From Margaritifera margaritifera (lineage: Eukaryota > Mollusca > Bivalvia > Unionida > Margaritiferidae), in contig JAQPZY010001178.1 of the NCBI GenBank assembly GCA_029931535.1, forward strand, positions 1,052,501 to 1,116,500: 64,000 bases of DNA, given 5' to 3'. A program made the position numbers and the translations under genes. Below the pieces are notes generated by a model. That model did not search any database. It worked only from the letters and a program-made list of their open reading frames with translations, and had not been told where the DNA came from. Positions 1 to 11,890 of the stretch are shown in pieces (the first letter of the stretch is position 1; the number at the start of each line of letters is the position of its first letter).

Positions 1-1755
1 GAGCGCCATCACTGAATTAGCCAGTTATCAATTAGATTGGCCAAGAAGCTTCCCATATCAATGCAACACCATCACTGGATTAACCAGTTATCATTTAGAT
101 TGACAAGAAAGTTTCCTATATCAATGGAGCGCCATCACTGGATTAGCCAGTTATCAGTTAGATTGACAAAAAGAAGCTTCCCATATCAATTATAGTATCA
201 GAGATTAACAAAGAAGATTCCCATATCAATGTAACGCCATCACTGAATTACCCAATTATCACAGGTGAACAAAGAAGCTTCTCATATCAATGCAACACCA
301 TCACTGGATTATCCAGTTATAAGAAATTAATAAAGAAGCTTCCCATATCAATGCAACACCATCACTGGATTATCCAGTTATAAGAAATTAATAAAGAAGC
401 TTCCCATATCAATGCAACACCATCACTGGATTATCCAGTTATAAGAAATTAATAAAGAAGCTTCCCATATCAATGCAACACCATCACTGGATTATCCAGT
501 TATAAGAAATTAATAAAGAAGCTTCCCATATCAATGCAACACCATCACTGGATTATCCAGTTATAAGAAATTAATAAAGAAGCTTCCCATATCAATGCAA
601 CACCATCACTGGATTATCCAGTTATAAGAAATTAATAAAGAAGCTTCCCATATCAATGCAACACCATCACTGAATTATCCAGTTATAAGAAATTAATAAA
701 GAAGCTTCCCATATCAATGCAACACCATCACTGGATTATCCAGTTATAAGAAATTAATAAAGAAGCTTCCCATATCAATGCAACACCATCACTGGATTAT
801 CCAGTTATAAGAAATTAATAAAGAAGCTTCCCATATCAATGTAACACCATCACTGGATTATCCAGTTATAAGAAATTAATAAAGAAGCTTCCCATATCAA
901 TGCAACACCATCACTGGATTATCCAGTTATAAGAAATTAATAAGGAAGCTTCCCATATCAATGTAACACCATCACTGGATTATCCAGTTATAATAAATTA
1001 ATAAAGAAGCTTCCCATATCAATGCAACACCATCACTGGATTATCCAGTTATAAGAAATTAATAAAGAAGCTTCCCATATCAATGTAACACCATCACTGA
1101 ATTATCCAGTTATAAGAAATTAATAAAGAAGCTTCCCATATCAATGCAACACCATCACTGGATTATCCAGTTATAAGAAATTAATAAAGAAGCTTCCCAT
1201 ATCAATGTAACACCATCACTGAATTATCCAGTTATAAGAAATTAATAAAGAAGCTTCCCATATCAATGCAACACCATCACTGGATTATCCAGTTATAAGA
1301 AATTAATAAAGAAGCTTCCCATATCAATGTAACACCATCACTGGATTATCCAGTTATAAGAAATTAATAAAGAAGCTTCCCATATCAATGCAACACCATC
1401 ACTGGATTATCCAGTTATAAGAAATTAATAAAGAAGCTTCCCATATCAATGCAACACCATCACTAGATTATCCAGTTATAAGAAATTAATAAAGAAGCTT
1501 CCCATATCAATGCAACACCATCACTGGATTATCCAGTTATAAGAAATTAATAAAGAAGCTTCCCATATCAATGCAACACCATCACTGGATTATTCAGTTA
1601 TAAGAAATTAATAAAGAAGCTTCCTATATCAATGCAACACCATCACTGGATTATCCAGTTATAAGAAATTAATAAAGAAGCTTCCCATATCAATGCAACA
1701 CCATCACTGAATTAGCTAGTTATCAGAGGTTAAAAAGGAAGCTTCCTATATCAAT
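1..1755. repeat. 61-bp satellite array (about 28 units)
   Basis: Units of 61 bp repeat head to tail. From about 290 to 1710 they are almost identical, each containing a HindIII-type AAGCTT and the core ATCACTGGATTATCCAG. The first 290 bp hold more diverged, length-variable units (GGATTAGCCAGTTATC forms), so the array has an older edge and a homogenised centre. Frequent substitutions are GCAACACC/GTAACACC and CTGGATT/CTGAATT. The array runs off the left end of the window. No coding potential is seen. Confidence 0.97.
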
Positions 1756-2960
1756 GACACTCTTCAGCCTATGATGAAACTGCAATGGAAATTAGTGCCT
1801 TGAGAATGATAATATATTACTTTTCTTATTAAAGCGACGGACTTTCAACATCCAACAGCAGCTGATCGTCAGTCAATGTCCCTCATGTTCATCGATAATA
1901 ATTAAAAAAAAACAACAACTCCAGACAGAAATATCGTTTAGGGAGAGGCGTAAACAAGCAGGCGAGGGGTCTGTGGGACAGAGCCTTCTGAGGAGACCCA
2001 GAAGTTAGATTGACAAAGAAGCTATTGCATTCTAAGCGTTTCTATGGCATAATTTGAACCATCTAAGTGTAAAGAAAACTTACTGTAGAAAACGTTCCGG
2101 TTGTTTTGAGGTGATGTGAGGGGTGGGTGGGGCGCTCCACTCAATGTGCAGTCATTCTGCTATGGCTTGAGAAAAGGTCACGTGATCAAACACAACATCA
2201 AAAACACCTGGAAGTATTCTTCACACAAAGGATAACAAACAAGCAGACAAACTTAATTCCTATAAAACATCGCTTGTTAGGTTGATTGATAAAACCACAC
2301 GATATCTACATCTAACAATGATTTAAGAAGGACGTAAAGAGAAATAAGAAGTGAAAGAAAAATTTTAAACTGAAATTTAATTAGATACGTTACCCGCTAA
2401 AGGCTTCTGTTCGTATATTCGTTTGCTCTCCTGCCTGCAGACACACCTGAGCGATAATTGTCTTCCATTAGATCAATATATCACCCTCATTATAAAATCA
2501 GTTCTTTATGTGACCCCAGCACCAATTTAGTCATTTGTCAGAGATTTACAAAGTAGCTCTTAATTTAAATAGTGCTTCTTCTGTTTATGATCAAATGATA
2601 ATGGAAATTAGGGTGCGGAAAAATAGGAGTTATTGCTTTTATTTATTGAAGCTATAAACAGTCATATATATTTATAGTCTTTTATGAGTCAATGTCCCAC
2701 AAATTCATAAATAAATAATGCAAGATGCGAGCTGCAATGTATAGTCACCCTGCTATGGTACCAGATGAAATCAATTTCATAAAATAATGTTAGCAGAATA
2801 GAGTTGCTGATCTTGAAAGACTTGTAAAGGTGATAAAATACAATTATCAGTTAGTCATCAGACGTTTACGAAGGAAAGGAGTAGGCATGACAAAAGACAT
2901 AAAGAAAGAAAAGTATAAATTTTACATTGAATTAAACCCATTCCTCAAAAGACCCCGTCT

Positions 2961-3120
2961 CAATTATCGTATGACTTGATGGATTCATGTCCCAATTATC
3001 GTATGACTTGATGCATTCATGTCCCAATTATCCTATGACTTGATGCATGCATGTCCCAATTCTCGTATGACTTGATGCATTCATGTCCCAATTCTCGTAT
3101 GACTTGATGCATTCATGAAG
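2961..3120. repeat. 32-bp minisatellite, 5 units
   Basis: Five consecutive 32-bp units beginning CAATTATCGTATGACTTGAT and ending GCATTCATGTCC. Units 4 and 5 share an A to C change (CAATTCTCG), and the last unit ends in AAG instead of TCC. Confidence 0.95.
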
Positions 3121-3366
3121 ATTATCAACCATTGTCTCGTTTAAAGCAATGTCTAAACTATCTGCTTCAATATCAGATTAATTCTTTATGTAACCACATC
3201 ACTAGAGAAATATGTCAGAGAGTAATCACGAAATCTCACTTTGAGTAGTACTTCTTCTGCCATGATCAATGGAGTATTACATGTTCTTATTAAAGCAATG
3301 TACTGTCAATATCCAATAAGGGCTGATCCTCCGTCAGTGTTCCTCGGGTTTCACAATCAATAACAA

Positions 3367-3615
3367 ATTTGGTTTAGTTTTGCTGGGTTTAACGCGATTT
3401 CTCATCACGTGATAGGCTATACTTGGCAGCCAGTATATTTGGTGGAAGAAGAACCATGGAAGATCTCGGGAAGAACCACCGACCCACGGAAAGCTACTGG
3501 CAAGCTTTCTCGCATACCCACGTTGGTCGAGCCGAGGCTCGAACTCACGTGGTCAGAGGTGGGAGTGATCTGTAATGACGAGCGCCTTAGACCGCTCGGC
3601 CACCTGGGGCCCCTC
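3367..3615 (-). mobile_element. tRNA-derived SINE with 13-bp target-site duplication
   Basis: Read on the minus strand from 3615, the element opens with a tRNA-like head: box A TGGCCGAGCGG fits the pol III consensus TRGYNNARNNG, and box B is GAGTTCGAGCCTC. The head most resembles a class II (Leu/Ser-type) tRNA. A tRNA-unrelated body follows and ends in an A-rich tail containing AAACCCAGCAAAAC. The 13-mer CAATCAATAACAA occurs exactly at 3354-3366 and 3616-3628 and defines both ends. It inserted into a unit of the higher-order repeat. ORFs across it are fortuitous. Confidence 0.9.
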
Positions 3616-3812
3616 CAATCAATAACAAGAGACGCCGGTAACAACATGCATTCACCTTCTTCCCCCTGTTGTACCCTATGTGGCCACTTGACGCAGCAAC
3701 CAACTAACCAAACAAACAAATTCTAGTCATTTTCTTAAGTTAGTGAAAAACACATTATGATTTTCAATATTGCGAGGTTGATAAAAGTTAGAAATATGTA
3801 AGATAAAATAAA

Positions 3813-3844
3813 ACGAGAGAGAGAGAGAGAGAGGGGGGGGGGGG
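3813..3844. repeat. (GA)n followed by poly-G
   Basis: About ten GA dinucleotides run directly into a tract of about twelve G. Confidence 0.95.
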
Positions 3845-3918
3845 TTGCCAAATGATACTGAGTCTGCTCCGTTATCTCAGAAGACTTCATTTTCTATCGC
3901 CGCATCCAAATTACCCGT

Positions 3919-4042
3919 TTATACTCGCGTATAATTCGGCTCCAAATGCAAACAACATAGACCCTGATCTACCGTCGCAAAATGCGCCGGCAGATCTGGG
4001 TCTATGCAGTTTGCAGTTGGTATCGACTTATACGCGCGTATA
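3919..4042. mobile_element. Palindromic MITE-like element, copy 1
   Basis: Outer inverted repeats TATACTCGCGTATA (3919-3932) and TATACGCGCGTATA (4029-4042) enclose a long imperfect hairpin. The left arm at 3948-3974 (GCAAACAACATAGACCCTGA onward) pairs with the right arm at 3987-4014 (CAGATCTGGGTCTATGCAGT onward) around a short GCAAAATGCG-type loop. Related copies lie at 5147-5342, 10172-10210 and 32190-32270. No protein is encoded, so it is a non-autonomous element or structured repeat of unknown family. Confidence 0.75.
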
Positions 4043-4393
4043 GACTGTATATAGCATTCCTTTTCACATGATCAAAGTATAATATAAAAAAGACTTAGAG
4101 AACGACAGTAGTTTTGTTTCTATCGTTATACCAATTTTGCCAGCAAAAAATATTGTCCTCCATTTGAACAATATATTTAAACTTCTTTCAGTACTAAATT
4201 AATTCTTTGTGCAACCCTATAACTGGATTAGCCATTTGTTATGCATTTACCAGAAGCTCTCATTTTCAGCAGTTCTTCTTTCTGCGAGTAATCAAAGGGT
4301 AATCGGTAGTATGGTTCAAAGAATGACAGTAGATTATCCTTCCTTAATAAAGCTGTGCATATAGATATTATAATAATAGTTGATTGCCAGTCA

Positions 4394-4394
<1 letters not shown>

Positions 4395-4469
<75 letters not shown>
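4395..4469. repeat. (TA)n microsatellite
   Basis: About 36 uninterrupted TA dinucleotides. The 3' flank (4470-4640) reads through without stops in two frames but has no recognisable domain. Confidence 0.97.
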
Positions 4470-4471
<2 letters not shown>

Positions 4472-5146
4472 CAGAAACACTGACAAACAACAGTGCAAAA
4501 CTGGTATGAAACCAGCCCAAGCGCTTTCGAAATCTACCGATTCCTTTTTTCAAGGGCACACTGCCACAAAAGACGATTGCACAAACGAAACCAGAACAGA
4601 ACACAAACACAAAAACGTAAGTACTATACAGAATCTACATGGTGTTTGCTGTCGATTTGTACAGAGAAGCTAACCCAAGAGAGGCTTTCATGAACCTGGT
4701 ATTTTGTGTGACGGTCAAGATAATGATGGATTACAAAGCGGTCGATTATCCATATTTTTCCTTTCCTCTCTCCATGTCAAGATATAAGCATATGCTTATA
4801 AATCTGAAGGTCAAACTTTGGTTATTAGTCCATACCATTACTATTTATAGGACTAACTCAATCTCTGTTTTGTCCACTAGCTGAAGTTTGTATACGATAC
4901 ATGAGCTTGGTAACAGAGAGAAAAAATTGAGACTTGTACATGCCAACTAGACTAAGAAAGAAAAACATGTTATATAGGTAGGTAACATCTCAAGTTATCT
5001 GGAACTTGAACTGCTTAATTTCCTTGAGACTACTTGAATATTTCTTATTTCATCTGTTAGTAACACACAGATACAAGTCCAATAGAAAATACACGTTAAC
5101 TTCATAATGTCCAGAACACAGCATTATATCTACCGAATAGACTCGC

Positions 5147-5342
5147 GTACACTTTGGGTCCAATTGCAAACAACATAGACCCTGATCTGCCGTCGAATAT
5201 TGCGCCGGCAGATCAGTGTCTATGTTGTTTGTTTTACTGATTAGTCCTTACAAACTGCATAGACCCAGATCTGCCAGCGCATTATGCGACGGCAGATCTG
5301 GTTCTATGCCGTTTGCAGTTGATATGGGTTTATACGCGAGTA
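5147..5342. mobile_element. Palindromic MITE-like element, copy 2 (double hairpin)
   Basis: Same family as the element at 3919. It is bounded by ATAGACTCGCGTAC and TATACGCGAGTA. The internal hairpin is duplicated: ACATAGACCCTGATCTGCCG pairs with CCGGCAGATCAGTGTCTATG, and a second ATAGACCCAGATCTGCC pairs with GGCAGATCTGGTTCTATG. The two hairpins are joined by a spacer containing ACTGATTAGTCC. Confidence 0.75.
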
Positions 5343-5859
5343 CATTGGGTAAACTGAATCACTTGTGATGCTGAAAATTCATTCCCTTAGAAGACATCTC
5401 TTCCTATTCTAGATAACCGTCATGCCTTTACGTACAGCAAGAAACATTGCCTGGCGTCAAGGTAATATATAACATCATCTTCAAAATGAAATCAATTCTT
5501 TGTATAACCCCATCACTGTATTAGCCATTCGTCAGAGCTTTGTAAGGAAGCTCTCAACACCAATGCCACTTCTTGTGTCCATCATCCAAGGATAATATGA
5601 ATTAGGGCTCTGAGGACGATAGTATATTACTTTTTCTTATTAAAGCAATATATAGTCAACATCCAATAATAGCTGATAGTCATTCAATGTCTCTGAATGT
5701 TCATCAATAAATAACTCCAAACACTGGCAAAACTGGGCAGTCATTCTTTTGTTGTCCCAGATAAAGCCGTTTGCCGAGTCTGAGAGGCAATTGGGAGGCG
5801 GTCAATTACCACAGAAGTTGCCCTATATTTCTATGGAGGAATGATTTTATAAAACTTAA

Positions 5860-6840
5860 TCATAATAGCATCTGTGCTGCATATCCAATAATTGGACGTA
5901 CTTGTATTTTTCAACCATGTATATAATTACAATGGGACCGATCGCTTTTTTAAATCCATTCAAAAGTAACCAGAGCTTCTATTTTCCAAGTTACCGTAAT
6001 ATTAACATATTTCAGTTACTCTTCACTATGAGAAAAGTGACTCCAACTAGTTCTCGGATAAAATGACATTCATGCTTGACCCCTTGAGTTTTACGTTTAA
6101 GTATATGAATATCATATTAACGATATTTCTTGCTTAATTATGGAAAGACCCACAGAGCGACATTACCCTTTTAACTCTATTGATAACATTTAATTAGGTA
6201 ATCTGACCAAACCTGTAACGAATATAGATATACTTCTTACGATTGGAAAAAAAACCCCACTGTATAACATGAACACAAAACGTGAAGAAGAAAATGAAAG
6301 AAATATAAATAATTACTATTAAAGCCCATAGTCGAATAATAATCACGCGAAGCAAACTTAGTACAAAAGGGAGAATTAATTGACACTTTCTTTCAAAACT
6401 GAATAAAGTACACAAGATTTGCTTCATACCATTGCACATTATTCTCTAACATAAACTCATAAAAAATATTTGAAAATGGGGGAGGGGTAAATAAAAAAGA
6501 GTAAAAAAGGGAAATATTTTCCCTAAGCGACACTAATAAACTGACCCTAAAAAGAAACACATCGCTCTTCTAAAACTTGAAACCTTTAATGGACAATTCA
6601 TACTTCCAAAATAGTTAATAGAAAACTAAATTTATTTTCAGTTTCTAAAAGATAATTTTCAAAGTTTTCAGGACGTCAGAAATGTCCCTTTTAGAAGTAA
6701 CGGGCCATGATAGCGTAGAAAGTATGTTTACAACAACATTTATTTTGGTTGAAGAAATACATTTTCCCAAATGATGTTTGTTTGTTGGTTGTTGTTGTTG
6801 TTGTTTTTTTTTGTTTTTTTTTCTCAGTATATTAAACAAC
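5860..6840. other. Unassigned AT-rich stretch
   Basis: No gene, element or tandem repeat could be supported here. It ends in a T-rich, GTTGTTGTT-containing tract (6781-6823) on the 3' side of the predicted donor of the next feature. Confidence 0.5.
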
Positions 6841-6844
6841 TTAC

Positions 6845-6927
6845 TTTGGCTGAAAGTTCTTCAACTTAAGCAACTCTCGATCCTTTGCATCTTTTAACTC
6901 CACGATCTTCCTCTCAAAATCCCTCAT
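6845..6927 (-). CDS. Candidate first coding exon, coiled-coil-like N-terminus
   Basis: On the minus strand an ATG (6927-6925) follows an in-frame TAA nine bases upstream and opens 27 codons rich in charged heptad-like residues, beginning MRDFERKIVELKDAKDREL. The frame reaches the splice donor AAA|GTAAGTT at 6845/6844 with two bases of a split codon. The donor matches the GTAAGT consensus and the peptide has coiled-coil character. The protein is not recognised and no downstream exon was found. A chance ORF with a chance donor is the alternative. Confidence 0.35.
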
Positions 6928-6929
6928 GG

Positions 6930-7640
6930 CGAATTATGTCACTCAGACTTCTAATCACTGAGAATTATTCCGTGTTTTTCAAACGCTATTCATAATCCCA
7001 TCTGGGGGCAAAAGCACTTTTACACGCAATCTGAATCGATTCCAGTTTCTTCCCTTTTGCAGGAGACAATCACTTTAGAGGGAGGCCATATTGAAAAAAG
7101 CAACCCAGCTTGAATGGCTGGATTTCTATCTACAATTACGTAATTGGTCGGCTACTTGTATGACGACATAGGCATATTTTTGGATTTGTTGCGTGCTTTC
7201 CTCTCTAGAAGTTTTCCGATCTGGATGTGGTTTCAGTAACATGCGCTATGGGGCCACCTGTAAATACAAATTCTATATTTAAATGTTAAAACCACCACAT
7301 GTATCTATGTCAATAGTAACATATCGGTAATATTTGGGTTTTTTATCCGGGCTTTTATTAAACGTAATGGTGTTCCTGAAGAACTTCAAGGGATAAAGCA
7401 GAGTAAAATAGAAATTTAAACAATATTCACTCCCTCAGGAATATTTAAACGCTTCTCATTTTTAAAGCATAAGGTGAATTAAAGTTTAAAAAATTGAGCC
7501 ATCATGTCTATAATGTATATTACGTACAAGAAAAAATGGAGATGTAATAATAAAATCACAAAAGCAATATCTTCTCCATAGGCAAAAGGGTAGTAAAATA
7601 CCCCGACATTACTACTGACAGAGTCCTAAGTATAAGTTAA
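6930..7640. other. Possible 5' flank; otherwise unassigned
   Basis: This lies upstream of the candidate minus-strand start at 6927. It is slightly less AT-rich around 6990-7240. No TATA box or other promoter element is convincing, and no other gene is seen. Confidence 0.4.
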
Positions 7641-7643
7641 AGA

Positions 7644-7759
<116 letters not shown>

Positions 7760-7765
7760 CAGTGG

Positions 7766-7944
7766 CTAGGCTATACATGGCGGCCAGTGAATTTGGTGGA
7801 GGAAGAACCAGGGAAAATGTTTCCCCCAGGAAAAAACACCGACCCACGTTGGCTGAGTCGAGACTCGAACCCACACGGACAGAGATGAGATGTCAGTAAT
7901 CTGTAAAGGCAAGCGCCTTAGACCACTTGGCCACCCGGGGCCCC
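7766..7944 (-). mobile_element. tRNA-derived SINE, second copy of the same family
   Basis: On the minus strand it shares the head and body of the SINE at 3367-3615: the GGCCCC start, box A TGGCCAAGTGG (slightly decayed), box B GGGTTCGAGTC, then ACGTGGGTCGGTG, CCACCAAATTCACTGG and GTATAGCCTAGCC. Its 3' end runs into the (TA)n(CA)n tract instead of the AAACCCAGC tail of the first copy. No target-site duplication was found, so the 3' end is either truncated or replaced by microsatellite. Confidence 0.85.
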
Positions 7945-8245
7945 TGTCGTCGTAAAACCATACCCATCTCATGTATGATTGCCCATATTTACCATCGATT
8001 TTCTTATGTTTGATAAATTGTTAGGGACATACGATGAAATATATACCATACATATTTGTAAAGCAAATCAGAATCTATGGTCAATAATTTGATTAAATAA
8101 ATAAATAAATAAATAGATACAAGGTGCGTGATTACCCTCTTATCCTCTCAAATTAAAAATATGTTTGAGATTTATTGAGAATAGACTTTGTTATTAAGTC
8201 AGTAAAGATTGTTCGTGGTTGATGTCAAGAGGGAAAATATCTGTA

Positions 8246-8335
8246 TCAATACAAATTAATCATCTATAACACTGATCAATATTAATTAATCATCCATAAC
8301 ACTGATCAATACCAATTAAACATCTATAACGCTGA
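8246..8335. repeat. 30-bp tandem repeat, 3 units
   Basis: Three 30-bp units of the form TCAATACAAATTAATCATCT followed by ATAACACTGA, with a few substitutions each. Confidence 0.9.
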
Positions 8336-8372
8336 CAAATTGTTGCAAACGTCTTTCATTGTCAAACCGTCT

Positions 8373-8678
8373 TTAACAATTATTCCCATTTTTTATATTT
8401 ATATCCCTGAAAGGAGTTGTTTTAAAGACAGGATTTTTAAACAGAGTTGTTCTATCTGTATAGGTAAGGTCAGATTTGGCTATCAAAACAATCCGGTATG
8501 TAATTAACGACTCAGGTGTCCATTCAGACTTCTGTTCACAAATAGAGTCAGAGAGTAAATGATACGGCTCAATTAATCCTTCTTTTATATCCATGTCTTG
8601 TCTTTTTGGATCAAGTCTGAGCTCGAATATTTGATAATATAGCAGAGCTGGAAATATATTTCTCTTGAAAATGTCCAT
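8373..8678 (-). CDS. Unrecognised 101-codon ORF
   Basis: Minus-strand ORF from ATG to TAA with balanced composition, including WTPESLITYRIVLIAKSD, and no low-complexity bias. No signal peptide or membrane segment is evident and no family is recognised. No AATAAA lies within about 100 bp of the stop. It could be an exon of a larger gene or a chance ORF. Confidence 0.25.
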   Translation of the reverse strand: MDIFKRNIFPALLYYQIFELRLDPKRQDMDIKEGLIEPYHLLSDSICEQKSEWTPESLITYRIVLIAKSDLTYTDRTTLFKNPVFKTTPFRDINIKNGNNC

Positions 8679-8934
8679 TTTCTTTAATGCATTTTGAATT
8701 CACGCTAGAGTGAAATAAATATCACACGCTTCCTATGGGTGTACTGTAAATCATGAATATATTGATTTTACAATAAAGTCAAATTACATCAACCTAGAGT
8801 TATAAAACTATTGACAGGCATGACAGGTACTGACTTTCCGTCATGCTTTTTGGCGTTGTTGTCTCATTTATAGACACGTGCCCGCAGTTTGATCAGAACT
8901 TACCCTGGCTGAAGGACTGAATTGACACATAATT

Positions 8935-9285
8935 TTGGAATGCATTAAAGTCTACAAGATATGGGAAAAATTGCTGTTTAATTTTCTGCAGCAAGATAAC
9001 AGTGACGTACCTTTATTGACATTCATGCCACCTTCAGTCGAGCACTATTCATACCAACTCCCCAAAATTGCTTGTGACATAAATTTATTTTTTGTGACCA
9101 TACAATCAGGTTGCTGTTTACTATGGGTTCATTTCTTCTCAGATTTGGTTGTAGGAACCTGGAGAATGCCACTGTACAGAGACAACATACGAGGAAAGTT
9201 TAACATTATTGAGTGTGCGCGCGCAAATAGCTTCAATAACACTTATAAGCTGGATTCCCAAAGTGAAATTGAACGAACTACATGA
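8935..9285 (+). CDS. Unrecognised 116-codon ORF
   Basis: Plus-strand ORF, non-repetitive. It opens at TTG with no good ATG near its start, so it would have to be an exon or a decayed fragment. The segment ECIKVYKIWEKLLFNF weakly resembles the zinc-binding tail after LINE reverse transcriptases (H..WEC....FW), but the expected Cys/His set is not seen. No assignment is made. Confidence 0.2.
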   Translation: MECIKVYKIWEKLLFNFLQQDNSDVPLLTFMPPSVEHYSYQLPKIACDINLFFVTIQSGCCLLWVHFFSDLVVGTWRMPLYRDNIRGKFNIIECARANSFNNTYKLDSQSEIERTT

Positions 9286-9370
9286 AACCTGCAAATTGGT
9301 TTCAAATCAGAAATTGATTGCGAGGCGTATCTGTTTGCATAGGTTGCATACTTAATTTTAAGTATACAAA

Positions 9371-9372
<2 letters not shown>

Positions 9373-9440
<68 letters not shown>
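9373..9440. repeat. (TA)n microsatellite
   Basis: About 34 TA units followed by GCATGTGTGTGT. Confidence 0.97.
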
Positions 9441-9443
<3 letters not shown>

Positions 9444-9726
9444 TGTGTGTGTAGTGAATGCATGCTATTTCTATGGAAAGGTAGTCACTTTTACATAAAG
9501 AAATATCTTTAAAAACATTAACCAGTTTACAAACGTAGAACGATTAGGCCTATTTGTAATAACGTTTAATCGTCCAGTTTGTATGGACTGAAAATACATC
9601 TATAATTATGATCATTATGTGGCTGTTAATGAATATCGAAAATATAAAGTGGGCCGGTTAGATTTGTCTCATTTAGACCAAATTTACCATTTGTTTTCAA
9701 CTGTATAATTCAGTATATATTCTTCC

Positions 9727-9729
<3 letters not shown>

Positions 9730-9819
<90 letters not shown>

Positions 9820-9821
9820 AT
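9730..9821. repeat. (TA)n microsatellite
   Basis: About 46 TA units with one TTT interruption near 9806. Confidence 0.97.
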
Positions 9822-9898
9822 GATATCTTTGTTTCTGTCAAATCTTTCAGGTCACATGCATGCTACAAATGAGAGCACCACACCTGCTAATTTAATTA

Positions 9899-9976
9899 AA
9901 ATGTGACATTACAAGTAACACAGTGAAATACTAGTTGAAATGTGACATTACAAGTAACACAGTGAAATACTAGCGG
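9899..9976. repeat. 39-bp tandem duplication
   Basis: Two nearly identical 39-bp units beginning AAATGTGACATTACAAGTAA and ending AATACTAGTTG or AATACTAGCGG. Confidence 0.95.
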
Positions 9977-10171
9977 AAATGGCATTTTGATTAGAATATA
10001 AGTAATATAAGTAAATGGTCAAATATTATAACAGTAAAAAAGAGAATATTTGTGGCATAAGTGACTCTAATGCAAATTCGAACAAGGCAAACAGCACTCT
10101 CCGTACATAACCATTCTTCAGATAGATATCACAGGCTTACAAGAATAATGGTCATGGAGTGTACAAAAGTA

Positions 10172-10210
10172 AAGATCTGGGTCTACGCAGTTTGCAGTTG
10201 GTATCGAATT
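10172..10210. mobile_element. Palindromic MITE-like element, half copy
   Basis: AGATCTGGGTCTACGCAGT, then TTGCAGTTGGTATCG, matches the right arm of the element at 3919-4042. The left arm is missing. Confidence 0.65.
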
Positions 10211-10471
10211 ACCATTTGACTACTCCTGAATATAAAGATCTATCAAAGTTTATGTAATTATGTGTTTTATTCCTTCAGGAATGTTTATAAATTCATAATT
10301 AAAAAGATCTGATCTTCCGATAGAAATCAAAGTATTCTTGATGCATTTTATCCATTTGTGAGTATTTTACTCACATTATTCTCGTAAAAAAGTATTTGAT
10401 ATAGTAGTCTAGACAATTTAGACTGTTTGCCATTAATAACATAAATCCAAAACCTATCATTCCAGATTTGA

Positions 10472-10473
<2 letters not shown>

Positions 10474-10554
<81 letters not shown>

Positions 10555-10629
10555 CCTTCCTCCTTATCTCAGTGTAAAGAATATAGATTGTCGTGCTCTT
10601 TCGCAATGATGTAATATTTCTTTGTAAAA

Positions 10630-10666
<37 letters not shown>

Positions 10667-10680
10667 TATATAGATATATA
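10474..10680. repeat. Two (TA)n microsatellites
   Basis: (TA)n at about 10474-10552 and 10632-10672. The second ends in TATAGATATA variants. 70-80 bp of unique sequence separates them. Confidence 0.95.
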
Positions 10681-11754
10681 TTAGATACGGCAGGTAGGTG
10701 CTTAGTTATAGGAAATGACAACAAGTTACAAATTACACCTGTATCTAAGACACTTGTGGTATGTCATAGTCAAAACGTCAGAAGGGGTATAATAACACAA
10801 GTCAAGATATCAAGATTCGACATCCTTAAAACCTTTATTCTGGCACATAATTATATATCGAACTCCTTTTGCATTCATTGTCCTAACGGTATTGCCATCC
10901 TTACCTAAATGATTTATATGTACTTGTAGGTATTATTCTATGATTGATGTATCATGTGTGCACATGCATTTTATTTATTTTTTAAAAATCTGTAAATGTA
11001 TGAATATATGTATTTTGTGTATATTGTAGTTTACATTATGTAGTTTTGTAGTATAATATATATGATTTGTTCTACCGTAAATATGTACTTCATTGTACGT
11101 TTCCGTCTTAATACTGTCATACATACTACGGTAAATAATGTACTAAACATCTCTTGACTTTCATCATATACATAAACCCGATTTACTGGAACATTAGTCA
11201 TAATTATTTTTAATAGTTTTGCCTGATTAATTATTTTCAATAATTCACATGGCGTCTGTAATAGATATGTTTGTTCTGTCAGGAACTACTTAAATGTGAA
11301 TGTATTTTATTACGCACGTCATGTGCATCAATGGAAAATCTTCATTGAATGGTATGGCACCGCATGCACTTTGACATTTAATCCATTATGGCATTATTGC
11401 TCATTCATATTTTTTTTTACCATTAGTGTTTGGAACAAAATATATTCATGCGCCAGACGTGAAAAGCACAATTATGTTAATTTCTCGACAATGAAACAGA
11501 GATGTGCGTAACAATAGTTTTCGTCACGTATAATAAATATATAATAAATCAAGTAACACACGTTAGCATAATAATTATGTTTAACAATTTTCTCGCTTCT
11601 ATGATCATTGAACTACTTCGTTCACTGATGCTCACACTTTAGTTTCTTGATGAATTAGTAATCTATGAATTAGTAATCTATGCAAATATGTTTTACCCTT
11701 TATATAATTTACAAGATGTATTTCATAATACTATATTAATATAAATCTAGGAAT

Positions 11755-11755
<1 letters not shown>

Positions 11756-11806
<51 letters not shown>

Positions 11807-11822
11807 TTACGAATATTCCAGG

Positions 11823-11886
<64 letters not shown>
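11756..11886. repeat. (GA)n and (TA)n microsatellites
   Basis: (GA)n at 11756-11804 and (TA)n at 11826-11886, separated by about 20 bp. Confidence 0.96.

Positions 11887-11889
<3 letters not shown>

Positions 11890-11890
<1 letters not shown>

Larger units (their letters stand above)
1700..5780. repeat. Higher-order diverged repeat, five related units
   Basis: A unit of roughly 200-270 bp recurs at about 1700-1910, 2500-2760, 3170-3370, 4190-4400 and 5480-5760. Each runs through recognisable blocks in the same order: a TAATTCTTTRTGYAACCCC-like start (absent from the first), an ATCACTG..TTAGCCAT block, AAGAAGCTCTCA, CTTCTTCTGY, TTCTTATTAAAGCAAT, CAACATCCAATA, GCTGATCGTCAGTCAATGT and CTCATGTTCATC. 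Spacing is 0.67-1.3 kb. The 61-bp satellite to the left matches the ATCACTG..GAAGCT block, so it is a local expansion of one sub-segment of this unit. Percent identity was not computed. Confidence 0.8.

Noticed and set aside
3409..3726. 105-codon plus-strand and 100-codon minus-strand ORFs
   Set aside because: Both lie across a tRNA-derived SINE bounded by a 13-bp duplication; the GPRWPSGLRRSSLQIT peptide is the translated tRNA head.
4368..4673. ORFs with long YIYIYI runs here and at 9318, 28144, 41018, 43928, 59201 and 63462
   Set aside because: Readthrough of (TA)n tracts.
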